Shown here: positions 37,201 to 45,590 of the stretch, piece by piece
How the letters are laid out: each line of letters starts with the position of its first letter
Position numbering within the stretch: position 1 is the first letter of the stretch
From: an uncultured Flavobacteriales bacterium
Lineage (GTDB): Bacteria > Bacteroidota > Bacteroidia > Flavobacteriales_E > Vicingaceae
Direction of reading: 5' to 3'
Length of the DNA: 62,630 nucleotides
NCBI GenBank assembly: GCA_905479915.1
Contig: CAJQOH010000017.1
Span: forward strand, 1 to 62,630
Notes under the pieces: model-generated
The model's input: the letters and a program-made list of their open reading frames with translations, nothing else
The model's database searches: none
Told to the model about the DNA's origin: nothing
Position numbers and translations under genes: made by a program

Positions 37201-37716
37201 CTATTTTACAGTAAATGCTAAAGCTTCCAAATTAGAGCTTACTTTAAGCTTATACTTTTCTACATTTTGTTTATTTAATTCAAATTTTTGACGATTATTT
37301 TTGACAATAAAATTTATTCCAGCCCCTTTCTCAACAAGACCTTGCTTCGCTGTAATAATTAACGTACTGTTTGGTTTTACTTTGCTAACAACAGAGGAAA
37401 GGTCTTCACTCTTTTCAGAACTCACAAATAAGATATGACACTTTCCAATATCTTGAACAGAAGAAAACTTTTGAATCTCTAATGATTGGTTTGCAACCTT
37501 CTTTGTCTTAGCCATTTTGGTAAGCTCTTTGTATAAGGGGGATTCTCCAACCACCCCAACAACAAAATTACCTTCTCTATAAGAAGCTGGCCACTCAATA
37601 AGTTTTGTGAAATTCATGATGAAAATAGCCTTCATCTTAGAATTGGTATCCACATCAATCTTAAACCCTGAATTCAGAATCAACAATGAAATTAATATGA
37701 TAGCTATTTTTTTCAC
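37201..37716 (-). CDS. YfiR family periplasmic protein
   Basis: The 171-aa protein starts at a GTG, directly with a signal-like segment (MKKIAIILISLLILNSG), and matches the YfiR/DUF4154 fold (MKAIFIMNFTKLIEWP, VGVVGESPLYKEL, CHILFVSSEKSEDL, INFIVKNNRQKFELN). In Pseudomonas YfiR is a periplasmic protein that inhibits the HAMP-containing diguanylate cyclase YfiN. Here the HAMP protein in the same gene group is a PP2C phosphatase, suggesting the same type of control with another output. The next gene abuts it without a gap. Confidence 0.9.
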   Translation of the reverse strand: MKKIAIILISLLILNSGFKIDVDTNSKMKAIFIMNFTKLIEWPASYREGNFVVGVVGESPLYKELTKMAKTKKVANQSLEIQKFSSVQDIGKCHILFVSSEKSEDLSSVVSKVKPNSTLIITAKQGLVEKGAGINFIVKNNRQKFELNKQNVEKYKLKVSSNLEALAFTVK

Positions 37717-37812
37717 TTTTTTGTTTACATGACAAATTTCAAGCCAAAGTGCTTGACCGCAAGTTACAAAAATATTTTTATTTTGAAATTGTTAGGAACA
37801 ATGTCAGAAAAT

Positions 37813-38166
37813 TTACTTCTCTTTCTTTCTTCCTTTACCAGACTTTCTCCCTCCTGAAGATCCTGGAGCACCTTTACCACCTTTTGGAGCTTTAGAGTTC
37901 ACTGTTGACTTGTACCTGCTTTTTGAAGCTGAAAACCCCGAACCAGCTTTCTTTCTCATTTTCTTTTTAGATACAGAATGTCCATACAATTTACTTCTAG
38001 ACTTAGTTCTTGGTCCTTTTGAAGAATATATATTCGGTCCTTTTTTAGACTTCCCAGCGAAAGCATCTTTTGATCCTCCTTTCTTTTTCCAAAATTGCCC
38101 ATAACTACTGTTCGCAGTAGAACAAAGAACAAAAAGACCTATTATTATATATATTAAATGCTTCAT
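37813..38166 (-). CDS. small secreted, very basic Gly/Ser/Lys-rich protein
   Basis: I chose the ATG at 38166 (117 aa), which begins with a signal peptide (MKHLIYIIIGLFVLCSTANSSYGQ); upstream in-frame codons add a poor leader. The mature part is almost all Lys, Ser, Gly and Arg (WKKKGGSKDAFAGKSKKGP, KMRKKAGSGFSASKSRYKS, ending GKGRKKEK) and likely disordered. Binding to polyanions such as surface polysaccharide or DNA is possible. I recognise no family. Low-complexity proteins of this kind occur in Bacteroidota but their role is not known to me. Confidence 0.7.
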   Translation of the reverse strand: MKHLIYIIIGLFVLCSTANSSYGQFWKKKGGSKDAFAGKSKKGPNIYSSKGPRTKSRSKLYGHSVSKKKMRKKAGSGFSASKSRYKSTVNSKAPKGGKGAPGSSGGRKSGKGRKKEK

Positions 38167-38276
38167 ACGAAAATGATCAATTCTTATTAAAATCAGGGTA
38201 AATTTAATAAGATGCCTTGTTAAACTAACATTTAAGAAAGACAACTTATTAACAATAGTTTGTTTCTGTTGAAAAC

Positions 38277-38786
38277 CTACTTTGTATTATCCACTGTTAG
38301 TGATATACTTTCGATGTCTCTATCAAATAAATAAAGACCTCCTTTATCTTCTCCAATCATGTTTAATTTATCCATAATTGTTCTTGCTAAAGCTTCTTCT
38401 TCAATTTGTTCAGCAACATACCATTGCATAAAATTATGTGTAGTATAATCCTTTTCATTCAAACAAACCTCAACCAAATTATTAATCTCTCCAGAAACCA
38501 TAATTTCATGGTTAAGTAAAGTTTGAAACAAATTGGTTAAAGACTCATAACTTCTATCAGGTTGTGATAACTGAGGAACCAATGCTTTTCCTCCTCTTTC
38601 ATTAACATACTGAACTAACTTTAACATATGCATTCTTTCCTCATCCGAGTGCTTATATAAAAATTGCGCTGTTCCTCCCAATCCTTCTGTCTCTGCCCAA
38701 GAAGCCATAGCTAAATATATTTGAGATGACTGAGCCTCTATTCTAATCTGATCGTTTAACGCTGTTTCTATTTTATCTTTTAGCAT
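38277..38786 (-). CDS. ftnA: ferritin
   Basis: The 169-aa protein is a bacterial non-haem ferritin, a 24-subunit iron-storage cage that oxidises Fe(II). Ferroxidase-centre residues are visible: E17 (RIEAQSSQIYLAM), E50 and H53 (SDEERMH), E94 (LNHEIMVSGEIN) and the Q/E cluster near 127 (AEQIEEEALA). Length and motif order are normal. It is monocistronic with a good -7 box upstream (38803-38810). The response regulator gene follows after 56 nt in the upstream direction. Confidence 0.96.
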   Translation of the reverse strand: MLKDKIETALNDQIRIEAQSSQIYLAMASWAETEGLGGTAQFLYKHSDEERMHMLKLVQYVNERGGKALVPQLSQPDRSYESLTNLFQTLLNHEIMVSGEINNLVEVCLNEKDYTTHNFMQWYVAEQIEEEALARTIMDKLNMIGEDKGGLYLFDRDIESISLTVDNTK

Positions 38787-38802
38787 AATTTTAAAGTTTG
38801 TT

Positions 38803-38810
38803 CAAATATA
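38803..38810 (-). promoter_or_regulatory. -7 box for ferritin
   Basis: TATATTTG on the minus strand is a perfect TAnnTTTG box, 16 nt before the ATG at 38786. No convincing -33 TTG is seen at the usual distance. Confidence 0.5.
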
Positions 38811-38842
38811 AACAGCAAAATTGAATATGGAAAACTTTAAGG

Positions 38843-39538
38843 TTATTTATGAATCATAAACCTAAATCCTCGCCCATGCACATTCATTATCTCAAGCGCA
38901 TCATCTTGTTTTAAATGCTTTCTCAATTTAGCAATATAAACATCCATACTTCTTGCATTGAAATAATTATCATCCTCCCAAATAGCTTTCAAAGCATAAG
39001 TTCTCTCCAACACTTTCCCTTCATTCAAACACAACAAACGGAGTAAATCATTTTCCTTAGATGTTAATCGAATTGACTCTTCATTGATAGACAATGCCCT
39101 TTTTTGATAATCAAAAGAATACTTTCCTACTTGAAAATTTGTTTTCTCTTGTTCTTTATTATCTCCTATAGAACGCCTTAAAACGGCATTTATTCTAACC
39201 AACAACTCTTCCATACTAAAAGGTTTCGTTATATAGTCATCTGCTCCAGCCTCAAAACCTGACAACGTATCTTCTTTCATAGATTTAGCTGTAAGAAAGA
39301 TGATTGGAATTTTATCGTTAATTTTTCTAATCTCTCTGGCAACAGTAAAACCATCTTTTATCGGCATCATTACATCCAACAAACAGAGATTGTAGGTGCC
39401 TTTTGCAAACATATTAAATGCTTCCTCTCCATTTGAAGCCAAAACAGTATGATAACCTTTTGCTTTTAAGTAATCGCACAACAAGTTCCCTAAATTAGTA
39501 TCATCTTCCGCTAAAAGTATTTTAATGTTTTTACTCAT
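38843..39538 (-). CDS. OmpR-family response regulator (RprY-like)
   Basis: The 231-aa protein has a receiver domain with acidic pair E11/D12, phosphoacceptor D55 (CLLDVMMP), T83 and K105 (ITKPF), then a winged-helix DNA-binding domain (about 135-231, RSMDVYIAKLRKHL ... NVHGRGFRFM). Sequence and gene order match the Bacteroidota RprX-RprY system. The kinase gene lies 20 nt upstream in the same operon. The repeat array at 41154-41191, upstream of the kinase, is a likely binding site for this protein, since OmpR-type regulators bind direct repeats about one helical turn apart. Confidence 0.94.
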   Translation of the reverse strand: MSKNIKILLAEDDTNLGNLLCDYLKAKGYHTVLASNGEEAFNMFAKGTYNLCLLDVMMPIKDGFTVAREIRKINDKIPIIFLTAKSMKEDTLSGFEAGADDYITKPFSMEELLVRINAVLRRSIGDNKEQEKTNFQVGKYSFDYQKRALSINEESIRLTSKENDLLRLLCLNEGKVLERTYALKAIWEDDNYFNARSMDVYIAKLRKHLKQDDALEIMNVHGRGFRFMIHK

Positions 39539-39558
39539 ATCTCTTCTTTTTATTGTTT

Positions 39559-41115
39559 TTAGGCTGAACCTACATCAGTATAATTAAATGGGATATAGAT
39601 ATTAAAAGTTGTTCCTTTTCCGTAAACACTAGAAACACTTATTTCTCCTCCATGCTTTTCTACGATTGCTTTTACATAATTCAACCCTAGTCCAAACCCT
39701 TTTACATTATGCACATTTCCGGTAGGAACACGATAAAATTTCTCAAAAATCTTAGTAAGATTTTCTCTTTTAATTCCTTGCCCTTTGTCTGAAACTGTTA
39801 GTATGATTCCCTCTTTTATATTTTCTGTAGTTATTTTGATATCAGGCGTTTCTGGAGAATACTTATTCGCATTATCCAGTAAATTATTTGCCAGATTGGT
39901 AAAGTGAACTTGATCGGCTATTACCATACTGGTTTGAGCACTCAAATCTTTAGTTATTTTACCAGACTTACTTTCTACCTGTATTAAGATATTGTCTGAA
40001 ACATTATTAATTACCTCATGTAAATCAAACTCTTCTTTCTTTAATTTTAAATCTCCTTTATCCCAAGTAGCACTCTTCAAAACGCTTTCTACCAACAATC
40101 CTAAACGTTTATTTTCTTGGCTTATCATTCCTACATAATTACCTCTTATTTCTTTATTGTCAGACATGTCCCTATCTGAAAGGGCTTCACAAGCTAAAGA
40201 GATTGTAGAAATTGGTGTTTTCAATTCATGAGTCATATTGCTTATAAAATCATTTTTAACCTCTGATAATTTTTTCTGCTTAAAAATAGTCTGAATAGTA
40301 AAAGTAAATGCCCAAACAATAATAATCAATAGCAATACTGAGGTAGAAAGCATTAACCACATTGTTGTCAATAAATACCCTTTTTGATGGGGAAAATAAA
40401 TGGTTAAAAAATGAGGCACTTCTACAACATCATTTGGGAAAAGCTGAGTGTAAAAATCAGACTGTCTAATTTTATTGATATTTGAAACAGAATCAACAAT
40501 CAACTCCTTCCCATCGTAATCAAAAACACCGTATTGAAACTTTGCTTTGATTCCTCTGTTTAATAATTCCAATTTCAATAACGAATCTATAACGTTTTTA
40601 TTTACTCGATCTTTCATCGCTCTATAAGAACTCCCAGCTAAATCCTCGAGCATTTCATTTAAAATTGATTGCTGTTCATTTGGAAATGCATCACCAACAA
40701 ATGTAACCTGACCTTGAACATTCATTTGAAAACCAACTTGCCCGTTTTGTGATACAGTCTGTATTGACTTTTGATAGCCCTGTCCGTCTTCAGACTGTTG
40801 TTCATTAACATGATAAACTACCCCATCTTTTTCAAATGTAGTAGTAGAATCAATTCCATTTTTCATGGAATTATTAAGCATATTCATCCGCTGATTAAAC
40901 AACTGTTGTCCCTTCTTATGAGCTTTAATCCTATAAGTTGCATCAATTTTATCCAACCTATTACTCACCGAAAATAAAGCAGATCTTACATTTCGTTTAA
41001 ACCCTTCTTCTTTAAGTGTAACTGCATTATCTATCCAATAAATTTGACTAACTACTAACCCAATTAAGGCCATAGTTATAATTCCTATTAGTATATAAAT
41101 GTATTGCTTTTTCAC
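39559..41115 (-). CDS. sensor histidine kinase (RprX-like)
   Basis: The 518-aa kinase starts at a GTG. TM1 is about 5-27, the periplasmic sensor about 28-250, TM2 about 251-273, then the dimerisation/phosphoacceptor helix with H296 (ISNMTHELKTPIS) and an ATPase domain with N box (LANNLLDNANKYS), G1 (VSDKGQGI) and G2 (GFGLGLNYVKAIVEKHGG). It would autophosphorylate H296 and pass the phosphate to D55 of the regulator encoded next. A -7-like box TAAATTTG (41120-41127) lies only four bases before the GTG, so either the mRNA is nearly leaderless or the box is fortuitous. Confidence 0.94.
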   Translation of the reverse strand: MKKQYIYILIGIITMALIGLVVSQIYWIDNAVTLKEEGFKRNVRSALFSVSNRLDKIDATYRIKAHKKGQQLFNQRMNMLNNSMKNGIDSTTTFEKDGVVYHVNEQQSEDGQGYQKSIQTVSQNGQVGFQMNVQGQVTFVGDAFPNEQQSILNEMLEDLAGSSYRAMKDRVNKNVIDSLLKLELLNRGIKAKFQYGVFDYDGKELIVDSVSNINKIRQSDFYTQLFPNDVVEVPHFLTIYFPHQKGYLLTTMWLMLSTSVLLLIIIVWAFTFTIQTIFKQKKLSEVKNDFISNMTHELKTPISTISLACEALSDRDMSDNKEIRGNYVGMISQENKRLGLLVESVLKSATWDKGDLKLKKEEFDLHEVINNVSDNILIQVESKSGKITKDLSAQTSMVIADQVHFTNLANNLLDNANKYSPETPDIKITTENIKEGIILTVSDKGQGIKRENLTKIFEKFYRVPTGNVHNVKGFGLGLNYVKAIVEKHGGEISVSSVYGKGTTFNIYIPFNYTDVGSA

Positions 41116-41153
41116 CTTTCAAATTTACATTTAAAGCCTAGAAAGATTAAGGC

Positions 41154-41191
41154 TTTAACACTTTTTAACATCTGTTAACGGAGATTTAACA
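41154..41191 (-). promoter_or_regulatory. phased TTTAACA repeat array upstream of the RprXY-like operon
   Basis: Read on the plus strand, TTTAACA occurs at 41154-41160, 41164-41170 and 41185-41191, with GTTAACG at 41174-41180 between them. Start-to-start distances are 10, 10 and 11 bp, one turn of DNA each. It is 39 nt from the kinase start codon and is probably the autoregulatory operator. Confidence 0.6.
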
Positions 41192-41284
41192 TAAGCTATA
41201 TGCTTTTTAATCTACTTTTGAATTGTTATTATTTAGTTAATAATTACTACCCACAAATTACCTTCCTGTTTAGTTAGTGCAAAA

Positions 41285-41308
41285 GAAAGCCTCCAAATGG
41301 AGGCTTTC
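41285..41308 (-). terminator. intrinsic terminator of comF
   Basis: A perfect 10-bp stem (GAAAGCCTCC, loop AAAT, GGAGGCTTTC) is followed on the minus strand by TTTT, three bases beyond the stop of the ComF gene. Confidence 0.8.
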
Positions 41309-41311
41309 GCT

Positions 41312-41983
41312 TTATGCATATGCTATGGTTGCAACAAACACTTTACAACCTTGATTAATCAATACCTGAGAACATGCTTCAATAGTTGCCCCTGTAGTTA
41401 CTACATCATCAATTAGCAACACACTTTTACCATCAAGATGATTGTTTAAAACCCCAAATATTTCTGCTACATTTTCCCACCTTTTATACCGCTTCTTTTT
41501 TGTTTGAGTTTGAGAATCTTTCTTTCTAATTAATGTTTCTGTGTTTATTGATATATCCATTGACTCGGCCACACCTTTAGCAATCCACTCACTCTGATTA
41601 TAACCTCTTTTTTTCAATTTTCTTTTGTGTAAAGGAACTGGAACAACAACATCAATACCCTGAAAATAAATTGCATCTTTTAATTCATTCCCTAACAACG
41701 CCCCAACAACAGCTCCTACTTCTTTATTCCCTTTATATTTAAGATTATGCAATAAAGATTGAACCCTACTCTTTTTACTAAAAAGATAAAAAGACGTTGC
41801 CATTTCAATTTGAACTCTTCCCCAAAAAACTTTATTTACTATGTTTTCAGCATCTAAATGAAAATTAGTTTTAGGTAGAGAAAGTATACATCCTGTACAT
41901 ATTGTAACCTCATTTTTTAACAATGAATTACTACATGCACAACATAGTTTAGGAAATATTAGATTAAAAAAATCGTTAAACAT
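41312..41983 (-). CDS. comF: ComF family phosphoribosyltransferase-like protein
   Basis: The 223-aa protein has an N-terminal zinc-finger-like set of cysteines (LCCAC, then CTGC, within 14-32) and a C-terminal phosphoribosyltransferase fold with the PRPP loop VLLIDDVVTTGAT and the upstream segment KRGYNQSEWIAKG. ComF is needed for DNA uptake in naturally transformable bacteria, but no other competence gene is nearby. It is followed by a terminator and seems to stand alone. Confidence 0.93.
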   Translation of the reverse strand: MFNDFFNLIFPKLCCACSNSLLKNEVTICTGCILSLPKTNFHLDAENIVNKVFWGRVQIEMATSFYLFSKKSRVQSLLHNLKYKGNKEVGAVVGALLGNELKDAIYFQGIDVVVPVPLHKRKLKKRGYNQSEWIAKGVAESMDISINTETLIRKKDSQTQTKKKRYKRWENVAEIFGVLNNHLDGKSVLLIDDVVTTGATIEACSQVLINQGCKVFVATIAYA

Positions 41984-42084
41984 ACAGCTTGCTTATACAC
42001 ATATAAATATGTATAACTTTATGGATACTACAAAAGCTACGCATCAAAATAATATAATTTTAACGCATTAAATATAAGTTTAAA

Positions 42085-43011
42085 ATGGAAAATAACGAAG
42101 CAACAAATTCTACACCAGAAAAAAAAGGAAATACAACCAACAAGTTATTAATTGCGGTAATTCTTCTTTTATTTTGTTTTTGTGGCTATTTAATATGGCA
42201 AAATCTTGAGTTACAAAAGTTATTGGAACAAGGGGATATTGCTTATACAGCGGTTTCTTCGGAGAGAGATCAAGTAAAGAGTGATCTTGAAAATATGCTT
42301 GCTCAATACGATGAAATGTCTGCTAATAACGAAGAACTTAGCGAAGAATTACAGGCGGAAAGAACAAAAATTGAAGAACTCCTTAAACAAGCTAAAGGAA
42401 AAAACTGGACCATTCACAAGCTTCGAAAAGAAACTGAAACACTTCGAACTATTATGAAAGGGTATGTTGTTCAAATAGATTCTTTAAACCAAGCCAATGG
42501 AAGATTAACAGAAGAAAATAAAGTCGTTAAAACGGAATTAACTTCAGAAAAAAGCAAAACAAAAGATTTAACTAAAAAGAATGAAGGGTTGTCTGACTTA
42601 GTTACTGTGGCTTCTTATCTTAAAACAAGTGGATTAAAATCTTACGGGGTAAAAATCAAGAGTAACAATACTGGTAAAGAAAGCGACAGGGCTAAAAAGA
42701 TTGGAAAAATAAGAACGGAATTTACTGTTTTAAAAAACAATATTACTGTACCTGGTAAAAAATGGGTTTATATTAGAATATTAACCCCTGATGGAAAAGT
42801 TCTATCAGAAAAAACTGACGATAGCAACAAATTTGATTTTAATGGCGTAAGGGGCTTATACAGTTCTAAACAACAAATAGACTACAACAACCAACAAAAA
42901 AGTTTAAAAATTGACTGGGTAAAAACAGAAGATTTTCCTGTTGGAGAATATAACGTAGAAGTTTATGCTGATGGTGTAGACATTGGCAAAACCAAATTTT
43001 CTTTAAAATAA
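42085..43011 (+). CDS. membrane-anchored coiled-coil protein of unknown function
   Basis: The 308-aa protein has a short cytoplasmic start, one transmembrane helix (about 21-41, KLLIAVILLLFCFCGYLIW), a long coiled coil (about 45-180, rich in Glu, Lys and Leu) and a C-terminal beta domain (about 190-308, VYIRILTPDGKVLSEKTDD, PVGEYNVEVYADGVDIGKTKFSLK). It resembles other Bacteroidota hypothetical proteins of this layout; I know of no assigned function. It is on the plus strand upstream of mscS, which has its own promoter. Confidence 0.8.
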   Translation: MENNEATNSTPEKKGNTTNKLLIAVILLLFCFCGYLIWQNLELQKLLEQGDIAYTAVSSERDQVKSDLENMLAQYDEMSANNEELSEELQAERTKIEELLKQAKGKNWTIHKLRKETETLRTIMKGYVVQIDSLNQANGRLTEENKVVKTELTSEKSKTKDLTKKNEGLSDLVTVASYLKTSGLKSYGVKIKSNNTGKESDRAKKIGKIRTEFTVLKNNITVPGKKWVYIRILTPDGKVLSEKTDDSNKFDFNGVRGLYSSKQQIDYNNQQKSLKIDWVKTEDFPVGEYNVEVYADGVDIGKTKFSLK

Positions 43012-43043
43012 TTTCACGACATTTTTTACATCTTTACTTATAG

Positions 43044-43071
43044 TTGGTTCAAGCAAATATGCTTACTATTG
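43044..43071 (+). promoter_or_regulatory. promoter of mscS
   Basis: TTG (43044-43046) is 17 nt from TACTATTG (43064-43071), one mismatch from TAnnTTTG. The ATG follows 15 nt later at 43087. Confidence 0.55.
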
Positions 43072-43086
43072 CAAAAAAAATAACTT

Positions 43087-43902
43087 ATGAATTTAGATAG
43101 CATATTAGAACAAGCAAACGAAATTGTACTTACTTATGGACCAAAATTAATTGGGGCAATTCTCGTATGGATTATTGGAAACATTATTATCAAAGCACTA
43201 GTTAAAGGTTTTGATAAAATTTTAAATAAAAGAACAGTTGATGAGTCTTTAAAACCATTCTTAAAAGGGATTGTTGGCGCACTCTTAAAAGTAATGCTAG
43301 TTATTAGTGTTCTAGGAATGTTAGGTATTGAAATGACTTCTTTCGTTGCAATACTAGGTGCTGCCGGTTTAGCTGTTGGTATGGCGCTTTCTGGAACATT
43401 ACAAAATTTTGCTGGAGGTGTAATGTTATTGATCTTTAAACCTTTTAAAAACGGAGACGTTATTGAAGCTCAAGGCCATATCGGATTGGTTTCAGAGATT
43501 CAAATTTTTAATACCATTTTAAAAACTCCTGACAACAAAACAATTATAATTCCAAATGGAGGTCTTTCTAATGGATCTATGACTAATTACTCAACTGAAG
43601 AAACCAGAAGAGTTGATTGGACTTTTGGAATTGCTTATGGTGATGATACTACTAAAGCAAAAGAAGTAATGATGAATTTAATGAAAGAAGATCCAAAAAT
43701 TCTTGACACTCCTGGAAACGAACCTTTTGTTGCCGTTTCTGAATTAGGCGATAGTTCTGTAAATTTTGCTGTTAGAGCATGGGTTAAAGGTGCTGACTAC
43801 TGGACTGTCTATTTCAGTATGAACGAAAAAATCTATAATACATTCGGAAAAGAAGGATTAAATATCCCTTATCCAACTATGGATGTTAACGTTATTAAAT
43901 AA
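43087..43902 (+). CDS. mscS: small-conductance mechanosensitive channel, MscS family
   Basis: The 271-aa protein has three transmembrane segments (about 18-38, 58-80 and 84-110); the last is the Gly/Ala-rich pore helix (GAAGLAVGMALSGTLQNFAGG), followed by the beta domain (FKPFKNGDVIEAQGHIG, TPDNKTIIIPNGGLSNGSMTNYS) and the C-terminal alpha/beta cage (DDTTKAKEVMMNLM ... GLNIPYPTMDV). Length is that of E. coli MscS. It opens under membrane tension to release solutes on osmotic down-shift. The DUF3078 gene follows after nine bases, so the two are probably co-transcribed. Confidence 0.96.
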   Translation: MNLDSILEQANEIVLTYGPKLIGAILVWIIGNIIIKALVKGFDKILNKRTVDESLKPFLKGIVGALLKVMLVISVLGMLGIEMTSFVAILGAAGLAVGMALSGTLQNFAGGVMLLIFKPFKNGDVIEAQGHIGLVSEIQIFNTILKTPDNKTIIIPNGGLSNGSMTNYSTEETRRVDWTFGIAYGDDTTKAKEVMMNLMKEDPKILDTPGNEPFVAVSELGDSSVNFAVRAWVKGADYWTVYFSMNEKIYNTFGKEGLNIPYPTMDVNVIK

Positions 43903-43911
43903 TTTTTAAAG

Positions 43912-44865
43912 ATGAAAAAGATCTTATTTGCAATTGTATTAATTGCAACATTCGGAAACATTGCTGCTCAAACAACTGATGCAGAAAAAGAGTTGAAAAC
44001 TCAAAACAAAGATTCTCTTGACGGCTGGAAAACAGGAGGTGTTGCATCTTTAAACCTTACCCAGGTTAGTTTAACCAATTGGTCTGCTGGTGGTGAAAAC
44101 TCACTATCAATAAACGGAATATTAAGTTTATTTGCTAATCTTAAAAAAGGAAACTCTACTTGGGACAACTCTTTAGACTTGTCTTATGGAATACTGCAAC
44201 AAGGCAGTGATGACATCAGGAAAACCGATGATAAAATTGACTTCACATCTAAGTATGGTCAAAAAGCATTTAAAAACTGGTATTATGCAGGTTTGGTTAA
44301 TTTTAAATCACAAATGACTGCTGGTTACAATTACCCAGATGATTCTACAGAAATATCTAATTTCTTAGCTCCAGGATATGTGTTAGGTGCTATCGGACTG
44401 GATTATAAGCCAAGCGAAGTGTTTACATTTTTTATCTCTCCTATTACAATGAAAATGACCATAGTAAACGATCAAACCTTAGCAGATGCAGGAGCATTTG
44501 GGGTTGATGCTGCTGTATATGATGATTTTGGAACATTGCTTTCTTCTGGAAAAACAACCAGATCTGAATATGGGGGTTATTTAAGAGCTTTATTTAAAAA
44601 AGACATTATGAAAAATGTCAATTTACAGTCTAAATTAGAACTCTTTTCTAATTATGAAGAAGCTGCTTATGTGGATGTAAATTGGGAAGTATTAATAGCA
44701 ATGAAAGTAAATAAATATATTTCTGCAACACTTTCTACCCAACTTATTTATGATCACGATATTGATATTGCTGTTGACAACAACAATGATGGAATTATTG
44801 ATGGAGTTGGTCCAAGAACTCAATTCAAAGAAGTACTAGGGGTAGGGATCTCATACAAATTTTAA
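43912..44865 (+). CDS. DUF3078 family outer-membrane-type protein
   Basis: The 317-aa protein has a signal peptide (1-19, GNIAAQ) and the DUF3078 start (DGWKTGGVASLNLTQVSLTNWSAGGENSLSINGIL), then alternating aromatic and polar strands ending in F (FKEVLGVGISYKF), as expected for an outer-membrane beta-barrel. Function is unknown in the family. It forms a unit with mscS and is closed by a terminator. Confidence 0.9.
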   Translation: MKKILFAIVLIATFGNIAAQTTDAEKELKTQNKDSLDGWKTGGVASLNLTQVSLTNWSAGGENSLSINGILSLFANLKKGNSTWDNSLDLSYGILQQGSDDIRKTDDKIDFTSKYGQKAFKNWYYAGLVNFKSQMTAGYNYPDDSTEISNFLAPGYVLGAIGLDYKPSEVFTFFISPITMKMTIVNDQTLADAGAFGVDAAVYDDFGTLLSSGKTTRSEYGGYLRALFKKDIMKNVNLQSKLELFSNYEEAAYVDVNWEVLIAMKVNKYISATLSTQLIYDHDIDIAVDNNNDGIIDGVGPRTQFKEVLGVGISYKF

Positions 44866-44893
44866 TCGAATACACATTAAAAAATAATTATAG

Positions 44894-44922
44894 AGTCGAT
44901 GAAGAAATTCATCGACTTTTTT
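44894..44922 (+). terminator. intrinsic terminator after DUF3078 gene
   Basis: A perfect 10-bp stem (AGTCGATGAA, loop GAAA, TTCATCGACT) is followed by TTTTT, 28 nt after the stop of the DUF3078 gene. Confidence 0.85.
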
Positions 44923-44977
44923 GTTGTTTAATCCTAAAAGAAATAACTACTTTCACTTTAATAATTTACCTTACAAG

Positions 44978-45004
44978 GCAACCAATTTTATAAAGCCACG
45001 TCTT
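44978..45004 (+). promoter_or_regulatory. ECF sigma-type promoter of the sigma factor gene
   Basis: GCAACC (44978-44983) and CGTCTT (44999-45004) are 15 nt apart. AAC in the -35 and CGTC in the -10 are hallmarks of ECF promoters, unlike the TAnnTTTG type used elsewhere in the window. The ATG is 13 nt downstream. The same layout recurs at 55359-55385 and 60877-60903, suggesting autoregulation. Confidence 0.75.
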
Positions 45005-45017
45005 TAGATTTAAATAT

Positions 45018-45590
45018 ATGACTCCTAACGATCAGCATATTTTAGATGACATAGTGAAAAGCTGTGTCAAAGGTGATCGAAAGGCCCAAAGAAAACTGTA
45101 TGAAATGTATTACAGTAAAATGATGGGAGTATGTTATAGGTATACAAACAATGCCGAAGATGCTAGAGATATATTGCAAGATGGGTTTGTGAAAGTGTAC
45201 AGTAATTTAAAAAAGTACAATTTTAAAGGTTCTTTAGAAGGTTGGATTAGAAGAATAATGGTAAACACTGCCATTGATCATTTTAGAAAACATAAAGATG
45301 TGTTTTTTGTAGATGATGATGAAGGTTACATTCTTGAAAATAGTAAGGTTGAAAGTCCTGACTCAATTTATAGTCAGTTCGGTGAAACTGTTATTATGGA
45401 GGCTATACAGTCGTTAAGCCCAGCTTACCAGACTGTTTTTAACCTTAATGTAATTGAAGGGTTCCAGCATAAAGAGATTGCTGCAAAACTTAACATTAGT
45501 GAAGGAACTTCTAAATCAAACCTTGCAAAGGCAAAACAAAATTTAAAAAAGATATTACTAGAAAAAGAAGCCAGATTAAAACATGGATAA
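45018..45590 (+). CDS. ECF-family RNA polymerase sigma factor
   Basis: The 190-aa protein has sigma region 2 (about 25-95, YEMYYSKMMGVCYRYTNNAEDARDILQDGFVKVYSNLKKY) and region 4 (about 125-185, LSPAYQTVFNLNVIEGFQHKEIAAKLNISEGTSKSNLAKAK), without region 3: an ECF (group 4) sigma factor. The next gene overlaps it by eight bases and encodes a single-pass membrane protein with an anti-sigma-like start. Promoters of identical shape precede this gene and two downstream operons, which I take as its regulon; the products of those operons are secreted or surface proteins. Confidence 0.95.
   Translation: MTPNDQHILDDIVKSCVKGDRKAQRKLYEMYYSKMMGVCYRYTNNAEDARDILQDGFVKVYSNLKKYNFKGSLEGWIRRIMVNTAIDHFRKHKDVFFVDDDEGYILENSKVESPDSIYSQFGETVIMEAIQSLSPAYQTVFNLNVIEGFQHKEIAAKLNISEGTSKSNLAKAKQNLKKILLEKEARLKHG

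Noticed and set aside
38167-38244. 26-residue extension of the basic secreted protein
   Set aside because: The signal peptide begins at the ATG at 38166; the extension has no signal character.
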